Positions 43,709 to 52,716 of a stretch of 64,000 nucleotides of DNA are shown here, in pieces. The position numbers and the translations under genes were made by a program. Numbering within the stretch: the stretch's first letter is position 1; each line of letters begins with the position of its first letter. The notes beneath the pieces were generated by a model. It did no database searches. It was given only the letters and a program-made list of their open reading frames with translations, and was not told the DNA's origin. The stretch comes from Balneolaceae bacterium UBA3186 (GTDB lineage: Bacteria; Bacteroidota; Rhodothermia; Balneolales; Balneolaceae), in assembly GCA_002364085.1 (NCBI GenBank), contig DEXK01000013.1, positions 1-64,000 on the forward strand, read 5' to 3'.

Positions 43709-46700
43709 ATGAAACATCTAACATTTTTAATCGCTTTGCTGTTTGCTGCTATAAGTAGTTACGGACAAGCACCAACAGATAATGCAACAGACCCGCCTGC
43801 TAGAGATTCAGAGAATGTGATCTCAATATTCAGCGGTGCATATACTGATGTAACGGGAAGCAACTATAATCCTAACTGGGGGCAATCCGGCTTTTCAACG
43901 GCAAACACCAGTTTTGATCCGGGAACCGGAAATATTGTATTGGCTTACCCAAATTTTAATTATCAAGGTAACGTACTAGGAAGCGTTCAGGATATATCAT
44001 CAATGGAGTTTATGCATGTTGATATTTGGGTGAACAGCACTTTTAATCCTAACGTATATGCAATCAGCTCTGGTGCTGAAATAGCGCATAGCATTACAAA
44101 TACAGGCGCCCGCACTTGGATAAGTGTAGATATTCCGATTTCAGGAATTACAGGTGACCCAACTCAGGTTAAAGAATTGAAATTTGACGGCGGAAATGGA
44201 AGCACTGACTCGATTTATGTTGATAATATTTATTTCTGGAAAAACGCATCAACTCCTCAAAGTGACGCTACATTAAGTGACCTGAAAGTTGATGGGGAAA
44301 CTATTGCTAACTTTAGTGCAGGTGTAGAAAGTTATAAATACGGATTGGTGGCAGGTACAACAACTGTTCCTCAAATCACAGCTGCGACGTCTACAAACGC
44401 AAATGCTACAGTAACAATTACCCAAGCTTCAGGTATTCCAGGTGATGCTACAGTAAAAGTAGTTTCCGAAGATGAAACTGATTCAACTACATATACTGTC
44501 TCATATGCTATCACTTCTCCTGCTACTGCTGCTCCGGCACCAACTGCTAGAGATGCTGCAGATGTAATATCTATTTATAGTGATGCATATACGAATATTG
44601 CGTTAGATGCATTATCAGCTGGATTCGATGATTCTGACGTGTCAGAAGTAATGATTGATGGAAATGCTACACTCGAGATAGACTTCACAAACTTCATTGG
44701 AATTGACTTTTCGAGTAACAAAAAAGATGCATCAACAATGACTCATTTCCATATGGATTTCTGGACGGCGAGTGATGACTTAGTAGGAAAGGTATTCAAT
44801 TCTAAATTCTCGCAATGGGGAGGAACAGGAGGAGAAGTTTCCGCTTTTGAGTTACCAATCAACACCGGAACTTCACCGGCTATTGTTTCCGGATCTTGGG
44901 TATCTATTGATGTTCCTATTTCAGATTGGACCAACGCGCCTCAAACCAGAGATGATATTGCTCAGTTCTTGATTACTTCAAATTTGGACGTAGTTTATGT
45001 AGATAATATCTATTTATACAAAGAGGGTGGAAGTTCTGTTGGAAACCAACCGATGGTAGCAGCTCCGGCACCTCCGGTTAGAAATTCAGCAGATGTGATT
45101 TCCATTTATAGTGATGTATATCCAAACATTAACTTGGATGCTTTATCTGCGGGTTTTGACGACTCAGATGTAGCTGAAGTAATGATTGAAGGTAACTCAA
45201 CTCTTGAGATAGATTTCACAAATTTTGTTGGAATCGACTTTGCAAGCAACAAACAAGATGCGTCAACAATGACTCACTTCCATATGGATTTCTGGACATC
45301 CAGTAATGATTTAACAGGAAAAGTATTCAACTCCAAATTCTCGCAATGGGGTGGAACATCCGGAGAAGTTTCTGCTTTTGAACTACCAATCAATACTGGA
45401 ACATCACCGGCAATAGAATCAGGTAAATGGATTTCTATAGACGTCCCTATTTCGGATTGGACCAATGCGCCTCAAACAAGAGATGATATTGCTCAGTTCT
45501 TAATTACATCAAATTTAGACACTGTATATGTTGATAACATTTATCTGTATAAAGAAGAAGGTGTAGTTGAGCCTGGTGGTGAACTTTTAACCAATGGCGA
45601 TTTTGAATCAGGAGATGACGGTTCATGGTTTGGAAATGCATTCAACATTCAAACCGAGGGTGGAAACAGCTTTAACTTTGCAGATGTAGCCGCAGCCGGA
45701 AATACCTTCGATGTAAATCTTAGCCAGGGAGTTGCAATCGCACAAGGTGAAACATATATCCTGACTTTCGATGCATCTACCTCAACAGGAAATACACGCT
45801 CCATACTTGCTGGTATAGGATTGAACGAAGGAGACTTTTCTTCAGCTGCAGAGACAGTTAATCTTACAGAAACAACCCAAACTTTTATGTTAGAGTTAAC
45901 AGCTACCGGATTTGGCTCTGCTAATAGCCGTGTTTTATTTGATATGGGCGCTGAGACGGGCATTGTTGTAATTGACAATGTTTCTCTAACAGTAAAGAAA
46001 GAGGAAAATCCTAGTGAAGGACTTCTAACCAATGGTGATTTCGAATTGGGAGACGATGGTTCATGGTTCGGGAATGCATTAAACATCCAAACAGAAGGTG
46101 GAAACAGCTTCAACTTTGCTGATGTAGCCACTGCAGGGAATGCGTTCGATGTAAACCTAAGTCAAGGTGTGCCAATCATTCAGGGTGAGACATACATCTT
46201 AACTTTTGAAGCATCCACGTCTGCAGGAAATACACGCTCTATACTTGCAGGTATAGGATTGAACGAAGGAGACTTTTCTTCAGCAACAGAGACAGTTAAT
46301 CTTACAGAAACAACCCAAACTTTTATGTTAGAGTTAACAGCTACCGGATTTGGCTCTGCTAATAGCCGTGTATTATTTGATATGGGAGCAGAAACGGGTA
46401 TTGTTGTAATCGATAATGTAACACTTGTTGTGAAAGTGGATACAGGTGGTGAACTCCTTACCAATGGTGATTTTGAATTGGGAGACGATGGTTCATGGTT
46501 CGGAAATGCATTCAACATCCAAACTGAGGGTGGAAACAGCTTCAATTTTGCGGATGTAGCCACAGCAGGAAATGCATTTGATGTAAATCTTAGCAACGGA
46601 GTGGCGATCACTCAAGGTGAAACTTACATTCTGACCTTTGAAGCATCGACCTCACCAGGAAATACTCGTTCTATAATTGCTGGAATTGGATTAAATGAGG

Positions 46701-47698
46701 GAAACTTTACTGCTGCAATAGAAACGGTAAATCTTACTGAAACAAATCAAACATTTGTTCTTAAACTGACAGCTACAGATTTTGGTTCTGCAAATAGTCG
46801 TGTGTTGTTTGACATGGGAGCAGAAACAGGTATTGTTGTAATCGACAATGTTTCTCTTATTGTTGATGATGGAAGTACAGCAGACCCTGCACCAATGGTT
46901 GCAGCTCCTGCGCCACCTCAAAGAAACACAGAAGATGTGATTTCTTTATATAGTGATGCATATGCTGATATTGAGGTAGATACCTTATCTGCTAGTTTTG
47001 ATGATTCATTCGTTGAGCAGATTATGATAGAAGGAGACAATACACTGAAAATTGATTTCACAAATTTTGTAGGAGTTGATTTTTCAGGTAACAAGCAGGA
47101 CGCTTCTGGTATGACCCATTTCCACCTGGATTTTTGGACTGCAGAAGAAGACCTGATTGGTAAAGTTTTTAACCTGAAGTTTTCTCAATGGGGAGGGACT
47201 GATGGGGAAGTATCAGCATTTGAGTTACCTCTGAACACTGGTACTTCACCGGCTGTTGAATCCGGGAAGTGGATTTCCGTAGATGTTCCAATTTCGGATT
47301 GGACAAATGCACCTCAAACCAGAGACGATATTGCTCAATTCTTGATTACATCTAATCTGGATGTGGTTTATGTTGACAATGTTTATTTGTACAAAGGTAT
47401 GCCTGTAAGCATTGAAAACCCGTATGAAGTGCCTGCAACATTTGCTTTGGATCAAAACTACCCTAATCCATTCAACCCTTCAACGAATATTTCATATAGT
47501 ATTCCTGAAAATGGAAAGGTTTCACTTGAAGTGTATAACATACAGGGTCAGAAAGTGACTACTCTTGTAAATGAGCAAAAAAGTGCAGGATCATACACTG
47601 TTACTTTTGACGCTTCGAACCTCGCTTCAGGGGTATATATGTACAGGTTGGTATCTAAAAACTCTGTGCAGGTAAGAAAGATGTTACTAATTAAATAA
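43709..47698 (+). CDS. Giant T9SS-secreted multi-module glucan-binding protein
   Basis: A 1329-residue secreted protein with no catalytic domain. Order: signal peptide (1-20); module A0 (about 28-178); cadherin-like beta-sandwich (about 182-270, SDATLSDLKVDGETIANF); modules A1 (about 274-435) and A2 (about 452-615); three CBM4/9-like modules C1-C3 (about 626-765, 771-909, 914-1053, each starting LLTNGDFE and ending VVIDNV); module A3 (about 1064-1230); and a type IX sorting domain (about 1240-1329, DQNYPNPFNPSTNISYSIP). The A modules share DVISIYSDAY, MTHFHMDFWT, FSQWGGT and VYVDNIYLYK. They look like a carbohydrate-binding jelly roll I cannot assign to a family. It should sit on the cell surface and hold beta-glucan near GH81 and GH16. 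It is the last gene of the plus-strand operon. Confidence 0.82.
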   Translation: MKHLTFLIALLFAAISSYGQAPTDNATDPPARDSENVISIFSGAYTDVTGSNYNPNWGQSGFSTANTSFDPGTGNIVLAYPNFNYQGNVLGSVQDISSMEFMHVDIWVNSTFNPNVYAISSGAEIAHSITNTGARTWISVDIPISGITGDPTQVKELKFDGGNGSTDSIYVDNIYFWKNASTPQSDATLSDLKVDGETIANFSAGVESYKYGLVAGTTTVPQITAATSTNANATVTITQASGIPGDATVKVVSEDETDSTTYTVSYAITSPATAAPAPTARDAADVISIYSDAYTNIALDALSAGFDDSDVSEVMIDGNATLEIDFTNFIGIDFSSNKKDASTMTHFHMDFWTASDDLVGKVFNSKFSQWGGTGGEVSAFELPINTGTSPAIVSGSWVSIDVPISDWTNAPQTRDDIAQFLITSNLDVVYVDNIYLYKEGGSSVGNQPMVAAPAPPVRNSADVISIYSDVYPNINLDALSAGFDDSDVAEVMIEGNSTLEIDFTNFVGIDFASNKQDASTMTHFHMDFWTSSNDLTGKVFNSKFSQWGGTSGEVSAFELPINTGTSPAIESGKWISIDVPISDWTNAPQTRDDIAQFLITSNLDTVYVDNIYLYKEEGVVEPGGELLTNGDFESGDDGSWFGNAFNIQTEGGNSFNFADVAAAGNTFDVNLSQGVAIAQGETYILTFDASTSTGNTRSILAGIGLNEGDFSSAAETVNLTETTQTFMLELTATGFGSANSRVLFDMGAETGIVVIDNVSLTVKKEENPSEGLLTNGDFELGDDGSWFGNALNIQTEGGNSFNFADVATAGNAFDVNLSQGVPIIQGETYILTFEASTSAGNTRSILAGIGLNEGDFSSATETVNLTETTQTFMLELTATGFGSANSRVLFDMGAETGIVVIDNVTLVVKVDTGGELLTNGDFELGDDGSWFGNAFNIQTEGGNSFNFADVATAGNAFDVNLSNGVAITQGETYILTFEASTSPGNTRSIIAGIGLNEGNFTAAIETVNLTETNQTFVLKLTATDFGSANSRVLFDMGAETGIVVIDNVSLIVDDGSTADPAPMVAAPAPPQRNTEDVISLYSDAYADIEVDTLSASFDDSFVEQIMIEGDNTLKIDFTNFVGVDFSGNKQDASGMTHFHLDFWTAEEDLIGKVFNLKFSQWGGTDGEVSAFELPLNTGTSPAVESGKWISVDVPISDWTNAPQTRDDIAQFLITSNLDVVYVDNVYLYKGMPVSIENPYEVPATFALDQNYPNPFNPSTNISYSIPENGKVSLEVYNIQGQKVTTLVNEQKSAGSYTVTFDASNLASGVYMYRLVSKNSVQVRKMLLIK
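45583..46866 (+). repeat. Three tandem CBM4-like coding repeats of about 430-440 bp
   Basis: The three units encode modules C1-C3 of the large binding protein. C1 and C2 are offset by 438 bases and share an 85-base stretch with no mismatch (45849-45933 and 46287-46371). C3 is clearly more diverged. This points to a recent duplication or gene conversion between C1 and C2. Confidence 0.85.
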
Positions 47699-47718
47699 TA
47701 CATCTGTTAGTATTAATA

Positions 47719-47753
47719 AGCCGGTCTCATTTTTGGGATCGGCTTTTTTTTTG
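47719..47753 (+). terminator. Terminator of the beta-glucan operon
   Basis: A 10-bp stem with two G-U pairs (AGCCGGTCTC with GGGATCGGCT) is followed by a run of nine T residues. It begins 21 bases after the stop of the giant binding protein. Confidence 0.85.
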
Positions 47754-47857
47754 TTCAGATAATGTATAAAGTAGTTCAATATTTATTTCTTAGAAGTGTC
47801 TCTAAAAGGAATGTATATGTGGATAAATACATTTAATATTAGTATCTGTTTTAACAG

Positions 47858-50584
47858 ATGAATATCAGGATTTATAAAACTTATTTCTATTTGAAAAAAG
47901 CTCTTACATATATTTTGCTTCTTTTTGTAAGCATTTCAATAACAAATGCTCAGGATATTCCAACAAAAGGAGTTCCGGCACTCAGAAATTTTACACCCTC
48001 AGAATACAACAATAAAGGAAAGGTTTGGTCTATTGATACGGCCCCAAATGGAATTGTCTACTTTGCCTCTGACAAGGGATTGTTAGAATATGATGGTAGA
48101 ACTTGGAAAAGCTTTTCAGGGAGTGATGGAATTACGAGATCTGTTTATGTAGAAAGTGATTCGGTTATTTACACCGGTTCAGATCTTGACTTTGGAATTT
48201 GGACCAAAGATAAATACCAAAGTTTCGAATACAGATCTCTATATCCATTTAAAGAAGATTTAAATTCACTTAATGAGGAGTTTTGGGATATTCATTCTGT
48301 AAATGAAAGCATATTGTTTATTTCATCAGATAATATTTATGTCTATAAAGAAGAAAATCTTACTAAAATTCCGGCTCCAAACCATATAGTTAAGAGCTTT
48401 AAAGTTGAAGATGAAATTTACTTTGTAGATGAAAAAAATGGCTTATATAAACTAAATAATCTTTCTCCTGAGCACCTTTTCCATTTAAATGAAATAAAAA
48501 ATCTTGAAATTGCGGGACTCTACAATGATAGAAAAGGGTTGGTTATTGTAACAAATCAGAATGGATTATATAGATTTGCTTCAAACACACTTACCCCGAT
48601 CCAATCACCATTATCTGAGAATTTAAAAATTGCTAATGTATTTAGTCTGGAACAAATAGACAGCTTGTATATAGCATTTGGGACTATACTTGAAGGATTG
48701 TTTATCACTGATGTGAACGGAAATATTGTACATCATATCAATAAGAACAAAGGAATACAGAATAATACCATATTGAGTTTGAATTATAGTGACTCCGGCA
48801 GACTATGGCTAGGTATGGATTATGGGGTTTCTTTTCTAGACCTAAACAGCGCATTCACTTTTTTTTATGATTTTAGTGGAGAGTTTGGAACGGGTTATAC
48901 CGCAGTAATAAAGGAAAACACGTTTTATTTGGGTAGCAACCAGGGGCTTTATAAAATAAAATGGGAAGAGTTAAACAACAGATCAGATTTTAATGAATTT
49001 GATTTAGTTCCCGGAACCGAAGGGCAGGTATGGACATTAGAAACTATCAATGACCAAACCTGGATGGGACACGATAAAGGCTTATTTGTTATAAGTGAAG
49101 ACGGTATAAAAAGTATCAGCAATAAGACTGGTTATTGGGATGTGCAATCTTATAAGGAATTCTTACTGGCAGGCACTTATAACGGAATTTCAATATTTAA
49201 TAAAAGTGATGGTGATTGGCAGTTTCTGAAACAAATGGATCTTTTTGTCGGCTCCTGTAATCAAGTAATAGTTGAAGGTGATAATACTTTGTGGGTGAAT
49301 ATTCCAAATTATGGTATAATCAAAGCTGTATTAAATGATGACTTATATCCTGAAGAAAGGAAAATATTTTTTTCTAAAGAATTTAAGGGAGACGATCATT
49401 TTTTAATCCAAAACGAAAATGGAGTCCAAGTTCAAACAGGGACGCACAGCTACTCTTACGATTCTGATGAAGGTAAATTTACAGAAGACTCAAGCACGGA
49501 GGCTAAACCGGAAATTGAAAGTATACTACTCCGGAATGCACAGTCAGTACAACTAAATGATAACTTTGAATTCCATCCCGTTTACAATGGATTTGCACTG
49601 AAAGATTTACGAATTGGGAGCAGAAGAAGTAAATCGACTTATAAGCTGGTGTTCAGAAGTGTAAAGGCATTTAATAATGAGGATCATATATCGGTTCATA
49701 ACGGAGCAGAAATTCCATACACACATAATAACCTGATAATTGAGAGTATTGTGCCAAATCAGGAGTTGGTACTTTATCAGTTTAAATTGGATGGTTCAGA
49801 TATTTGGAGTGAATGGACTCTAGAAAATGAATTTGAGTTAGTAGATCTTAGTCATGGAAGTCATGAACTTAATGTCAGAGCTAAGATTGATGGCATCATT
49901 ACCTCATCAAAAAAAATCATATTCAGTGTTGCTACGCCCTGGTACCTCACTATATACGCTTTGTTATTGTATCTGGCAGCTCTGTTTTTTCTTATTTATG
50001 CGTTTTATAAGTGGCGTCAATCATCCTTAAAAAAACTTAAAAAGGACCTTCTGATAAAACAGCAAACTACCTTACGTGAGCAAGCAGAACGTTACAACAG
50101 AAGGCTTAAGCGTGTTGAAGACGAAAACCTGAGACTTGAGTTTGATCAGGTTAAAGCACAGCTAAAAAATAAAACCATTGAACTTGCTACAAAAGCCAAA
50201 GAAAACGAAGAAATAAACAAGGTTTTGCAAGAGCTGAAAGTTAAGTTCGAGAAATTAGAAGAAAATCCCAATTCTTTGAAAAGCAGGATGAAAGAGATAC
50301 AAAATATAATTGAGTCTCATCTTAGTCTTGAGGACAATACCTTTGAAATTCAAATGGATGAACTTCATCAGCAGTTTTTCGAAAATTTGAGAAATGGTTA
50401 TCCTGAATTAACCAATTATGATCTTCGTTTGTGCGCATATATTAAACTTGGATTCAATTCTAAAGAGATTGCAAATATGTTAAATATAATGCCATCCAGT
50501 ATATACATAAGTAGATCCCGGTTAAGGAAGAAATTGGATCTGAGCTCAGATGCAGACCTGAATAGTTTTTTGAATACTATATAG
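47858..50584 (+). CDS. Membrane-tethered regulator: propeller sensor, Y_Y_Y domain and LuxR-type HTH
   Basis: A 908-residue one-component sensor-regulator. A signal segment (about 13-31) is followed by a periplasmic two-component-regulator-type propeller (about 40-560; blade patterns such as GIVYFASDKGLLEYDGRTWK and SGRLWLGMDYGVSFLDLN). A Y_Y_Y-like beta-sandwich covers about 600-690, one membrane helix about 698-722, and a long coiled coil about 725-815. The C-terminal helix-turn-helix (about 853-905) is NYDLRLCAYIKLGFNSKEIA then SSIYISRSRLRKKL. There is no histidine kinase or receiver domain, so the signal must pass straight to the tethered DNA-binding domain. Its place after the operon terminator suggests it senses glucan fragments and controls the locus. 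Confidence 0.87.
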   Translation: MNIRIYKTYFYLKKALTYILLLFVSISITNAQDIPTKGVPALRNFTPSEYNNKGKVWSIDTAPNGIVYFASDKGLLEYDGRTWKSFSGSDGITRSVYVESDSVIYTGSDLDFGIWTKDKYQSFEYRSLYPFKEDLNSLNEEFWDIHSVNESILFISSDNIYVYKEENLTKIPAPNHIVKSFKVEDEIYFVDEKNGLYKLNNLSPEHLFHLNEIKNLEIAGLYNDRKGLVIVTNQNGLYRFASNTLTPIQSPLSENLKIANVFSLEQIDSLYIAFGTILEGLFITDVNGNIVHHINKNKGIQNNTILSLNYSDSGRLWLGMDYGVSFLDLNSAFTFFYDFSGEFGTGYTAVIKENTFYLGSNQGLYKIKWEELNNRSDFNEFDLVPGTEGQVWTLETINDQTWMGHDKGLFVISEDGIKSISNKTGYWDVQSYKEFLLAGTYNGISIFNKSDGDWQFLKQMDLFVGSCNQVIVEGDNTLWVNIPNYGIIKAVLNDDLYPEERKIFFSKEFKGDDHFLIQNENGVQVQTGTHSYSYDSDEGKFTEDSSTEAKPEIESILLRNAQSVQLNDNFEFHPVYNGFALKDLRIGSRRSKSTYKLVFRSVKAFNNEDHISVHNGAEIPYTHNNLIIESIVPNQELVLYQFKLDGSDIWSEWTLENEFELVDLSHGSHELNVRAKIDGIITSSKKIIFSVATPWYLTIYALLLYLAALFFLIYAFYKWRQSSLKKLKKDLLIKQQTTLREQAERYNRRLKRVEDENLRLEFDQVKAQLKNKTIELATKAKENEEINKVLQELKVKFEKLEENPNSLKSRMKEIQNIIESHLSLEDNTFEIQMDELHQQFFENLRNGYPELTNYDLRLCAYIKLGFNSKEIANMLNIMPSSIYISRSRLRKKLDLSSDADLNSFLNTI

Positions 50585-50604
50585 CATATAGTATTAGCAT
50601 AAAA

Positions 50605-50634
50605 AAAGCACTAACTCTTTCGAATTAGTGCTTT
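50605..50634. terminator. Bidirectional terminator between the regulator and the tRNA cluster
   Basis: A perfect 10-bp stem (AAAGCACTAA with TTAGTGCTTT). The U-tract is strong on the minus strand, ending the tRNA operon, and weaker on the plus strand, where it follows the regulator gene. Confidence 0.8.
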
Positions 50635-50637
50635 GTG

Positions 50638-50710
50638 TACCGCGTACGGGATTTGAACCCGTGCTACCGCCGTGAAAGGGCGGCGTCCTGGACCCCTAGA
50701 CGAACGCGGC
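50638..50710 (-). tRNA. tRNA-Glu (TTC), copy 2
   Basis: The minus strand folds into a 73-base cloverleaf with anticodon loop CTTTCAC (anticodon TTC), T-loop TTCAAAT and a G-U first acceptor pair. It is identical in sequence to the other tRNA-Glu of this cluster. Confidence 0.97.
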
Positions 50711-50734
50711 TTATATATTATTCAATAAAAAGAC

Positions 50735-50771
50735 CACAGGCTTAGGTTGATTTGAATCAACTCAATCTGTG
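50735..50771 (-). other. Hairpin between tRNA-His and tRNA-Glu
   Basis: CACAG/CTGTG and GGTTGATT/AATCAACT form an interrupted stem-loop. On the minus strand it is followed by GGTCTTTTT. It could act as a processing signal or partial terminator inside the tRNA operon. Confidence 0.5.
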
Positions 50772-50780
50772 ATCAAAAAG

Positions 50781-50855
50781 GGAGCCTGATGGGAATTGAA
50801 CCCACGGCCTCTGGTGCCACAAACCAGCGCTCTAACCAACTGAGCTACAAGCTCC
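50781..50855 (-). tRNA. tRNA-His (GTG)
   Basis: Anticodon loop TTGTGGC gives GTG. The 5' end carries the extra G-1 that pairs with C73, the identity element of tRNA-His. The next base (50780) is a C that may be the first of a partly encoded CCA. Confidence 0.96.
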
Positions 50856-50976
50856 ATCTGTGTTTAAATCCCAATATTCAAAACTCAAATAACAAACTAA
50901 CTTAATTACCCGGTAAAGAGTTTTTTGAGCTTGTTATTTACCAATTGGAATTTATGTTTTGCTATGCAAAACATTG

Positions 50977-51049
50977 TACCGCGTACGGGATTTGAACCCG
51001 TGCTACCGCCGTGAAAGGGCGGCGTCCTGGACCCCTAGACGAACGCGGC
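50977..51049 (-). tRNA. tRNA-Glu (TTC), copy 1
   Basis: A 73-base cloverleaf with anticodon TTC, identical base for base to the copy at 50638-50710. Confidence 0.97.
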
Positions 51050-51090
51050 ATTTAATCAATATGTCAAAAAAAGTACAACATGCTAAAGTG

Positions 51091-51161
51091 AGGCGACAGG
51101 CGGATTCGAACCGCCGTACGAGGTTTTGCAGACCTCTGCCTAGCCACTCGGCCATGTCGCC
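51091..51161 (-). tRNA. tRNA-Cys (GCA)
   Basis: A 71-base cloverleaf with anticodon loop CTGCAAA (GCA), T-loop TTCGAAT and discriminator U73, typical of tRNA-Cys. Confidence 0.97.
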
Positions 51162-51179
51162 TTGTTTAAACTAGTATTG

Positions 51180-51253
51180 TACGCCCGTCAGGACTCGAAC
51201 CTGAAACCTATTGCTTAGAAGGCAATTGCTCTATCCAGTTGAGCTACGGGCGC
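51180..51253 (-). tRNA. tRNA-Arg (TCT)
   Basis: A 74-base cloverleaf with anticodon loop CTTCTAA (TCT) on an ATTGC/GCAAT stem, T-loop TTCGAGT, and a G-U first acceptor pair. Confidence 0.95.
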
Positions 51254-51276
51254 TCATTTCAATACGTCAATAATTG

Positions 51277-51350
51277 TCGGGGAGACAGGATTTGAACCTG
51301 CGACCCTTCGCTCCCAAAGCGAATGCGCTACCGGGCTGCGCCACTCCCCG
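51277..51350 (-). tRNA. tRNA-Pro (TGG)
   Basis: First tRNA of the cluster. Anticodon loop TTTGGGA (TGG) on a TTCGC/GCGAA stem; 5' CGGGGAG pairs fully with CTCCCCG, giving the C1-G72 pair typical of tRNA-Pro. Confidence 0.97.
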
Positions 51351-51373
51351 ATTTTCCAAAATTGGAAAGGCAA

Positions 51374-51381
51374 CAAAGATA
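51374..51381 (-). promoter_or_regulatory. -7 promoter element of the tRNA cluster
   Basis: The minus strand reads TATCTTTG, a full TAnnTTTG match 24 bases before the 5' end of tRNA-Pro, which is the right place for a stable RNA promoter. The -33 box is not obvious. Confidence 0.55.
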
Positions 51382-51446
51382 AGGTTTTCTCTGTACCATT
51401 ACCACCTAAAATTGAACTTTATTTTGTAAATTTTCCAAGATGTTAC

Positions 51447-52715
51447 TTAATCAGCCAGAATAGCCGTTACGTAATTATCCCAACTCATTTTTGAAGCAGA
51501 TTTATACACGTTTTCTGATGGTAGTGGAAGCTCCAAATACTTCAACATTTGCTCAGCCATGGAGTCAATATCTTCTGGTTCCGCCAAATATCCGTTGAAA
51601 CCATCCTGAATAGTTTCGGGAAAATGTCCTACCCGGGTTGCCAAAATAGGTAAACCGAAATTATAAGTTAATGACTCAACACCGGATGGAGTTGCTGTTA
51701 AATAATACAATACACTACAGTCTGCAACTTGAAAATATTTATGAACATCTTCATTGGGAATAAATTCACTTTTTACTACAGTACTATCTTGTAGATCCAG
51801 TTCTTCAACCAGAAAAAGAGGGCGATAATCCTGTTCGCTTTCATTATTTTTGAGGAGCAGTTTTTGAGCAATGCCAAATAATCCGCGCTTTATTTTGGTG
51901 GATAATTTAGAAGTGTCTAAAGTAGCCCAGAATTCTTCTCCACAAATTAAAAACGATACATCATCTCGTTGTTCTGTTACTTTTTTAAATGCTTTGATCG
52001 CATTGTGCAAGCCTTTGTATTTCCTGATAAATCCGAAGTAGAGAAATACATTTTTCTTCAGGCCTAGATCCTGTTTAAACTTTTGAATATCAAATTGGGG
52101 ATCGGGTTGGTAAAGGTCGTACACCGGATGAAACAGTTTAATCACTGTAGTTGATTTACCCTGAGATCGTTCACCGGTTTCATTAACTGAAAACTCTTTT
52201 TTGGGCAGCAATGCTTTTAACTCATCTACTGTTTTGTAAGCGTGCGCTATATAAGTATCGGCATGTTTGATTCCCATTTTAGTAAAACGTTCGTCAATGG
52301 TGCTTCCTTCTTTCTGAACTACAAAATGCAGATCAAAAATGATCTCAGCATCTGAGTTCTTTTTCAACCATTTAGCGATCGATCCCATAGGTAAACCTTG
52401 AATGGAAATTGCCCATTGAAAGATCACCTTGTCCGGATTAAGCGACTTGATATACTTCGCAGTTTTCTTCCAACTTAACGGGTTGTTATAGTTGGTGAGA
52501 TACTCAATTTTGATATTTGTGCCTTCCATAAAGTCGGAACGGCTGGATTTATCAATGAACTCTCTGGGAATAATAGAAGGATACTGATTAGTCCATGAGA
52601 CAATATGCACTTCATTTTCAGGATCTTTATCCAGAGTCTTAGCCAACGAAGTATTATAATTGGAAATACCGCCTTTGAATTTAGGACCTGGGCCAAAGCA
52701 AACGATTACGGGCAT
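51447..52715 (-). CDS. Glycosyltransferase (GT4-like, GT-B fold)
   Basis: A 422-residue protein without signal peptide. The N-terminal domain contains GPGPKFKGGISNYNTSLA (about 8-25), the glycine-rich acceptor side of GT4 enzymes. The C-terminal domain has FLYFGFIRKYKGLHNAIKAF (about 225-244) and YYLTATPSGVESLTYNFGLP (about 337-356), with the nucleotide-sugar-binding E followed by ATRVGHFPETI. It would build surface polysaccharide or glycolipid. It lies one base after the epimerase gene, so they share an operon. Confidence 0.88.
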   Translation of the reverse strand: MPVIVCFGPGPKFKGGISNYNTSLAKTLDKDPENEVHIVSWTNQYPSIIPREFIDKSSRSDFMEGTNIKIEYLTNYNNPLSWKKTAKYIKSLNPDKVIFQWAISIQGLPMGSIAKWLKKNSDAEIIFDLHFVVQKEGSTIDERFTKMGIKHADTYIAHAYKTVDELKALLPKKEFSVNETGERSQGKSTTVIKLFHPVYDLYQPDPQFDIQKFKQDLGLKKNVFLYFGFIRKYKGLHNAIKAFKKVTEQRDDVSFLICGEEFWATLDTSKLSTKIKRGLFGIAQKLLLKNNESEQDYRPLFLVEELDLQDSTVVKSEFIPNEDVHKYFQVADCSVLYYLTATPSGVESLTYNFGLPILATRVGHFPETIQDGFNGYLAEPEDIDSMAEQMLKYLELPLPSENVYKSASKMSWDNYVTAILAD

Positions 52716-52716
52716 A

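Noticed and set aside
45649..46611. Two long minus-strand open frames (about 160 and 143 codons) opposite the CBM4-like repeats
   Set aside because: They arise from the same repeated plus-strand coding sequence read backwards, resemble each other for that reason, and have no start signals or family features.
50959..51174. A 71-codon plus-strand frame rich in Arg and Cys
   Set aside because: It runs across the antisense of tRNA-Glu and tRNA-Cys, so its composition reflects tRNA sequence, not protein.
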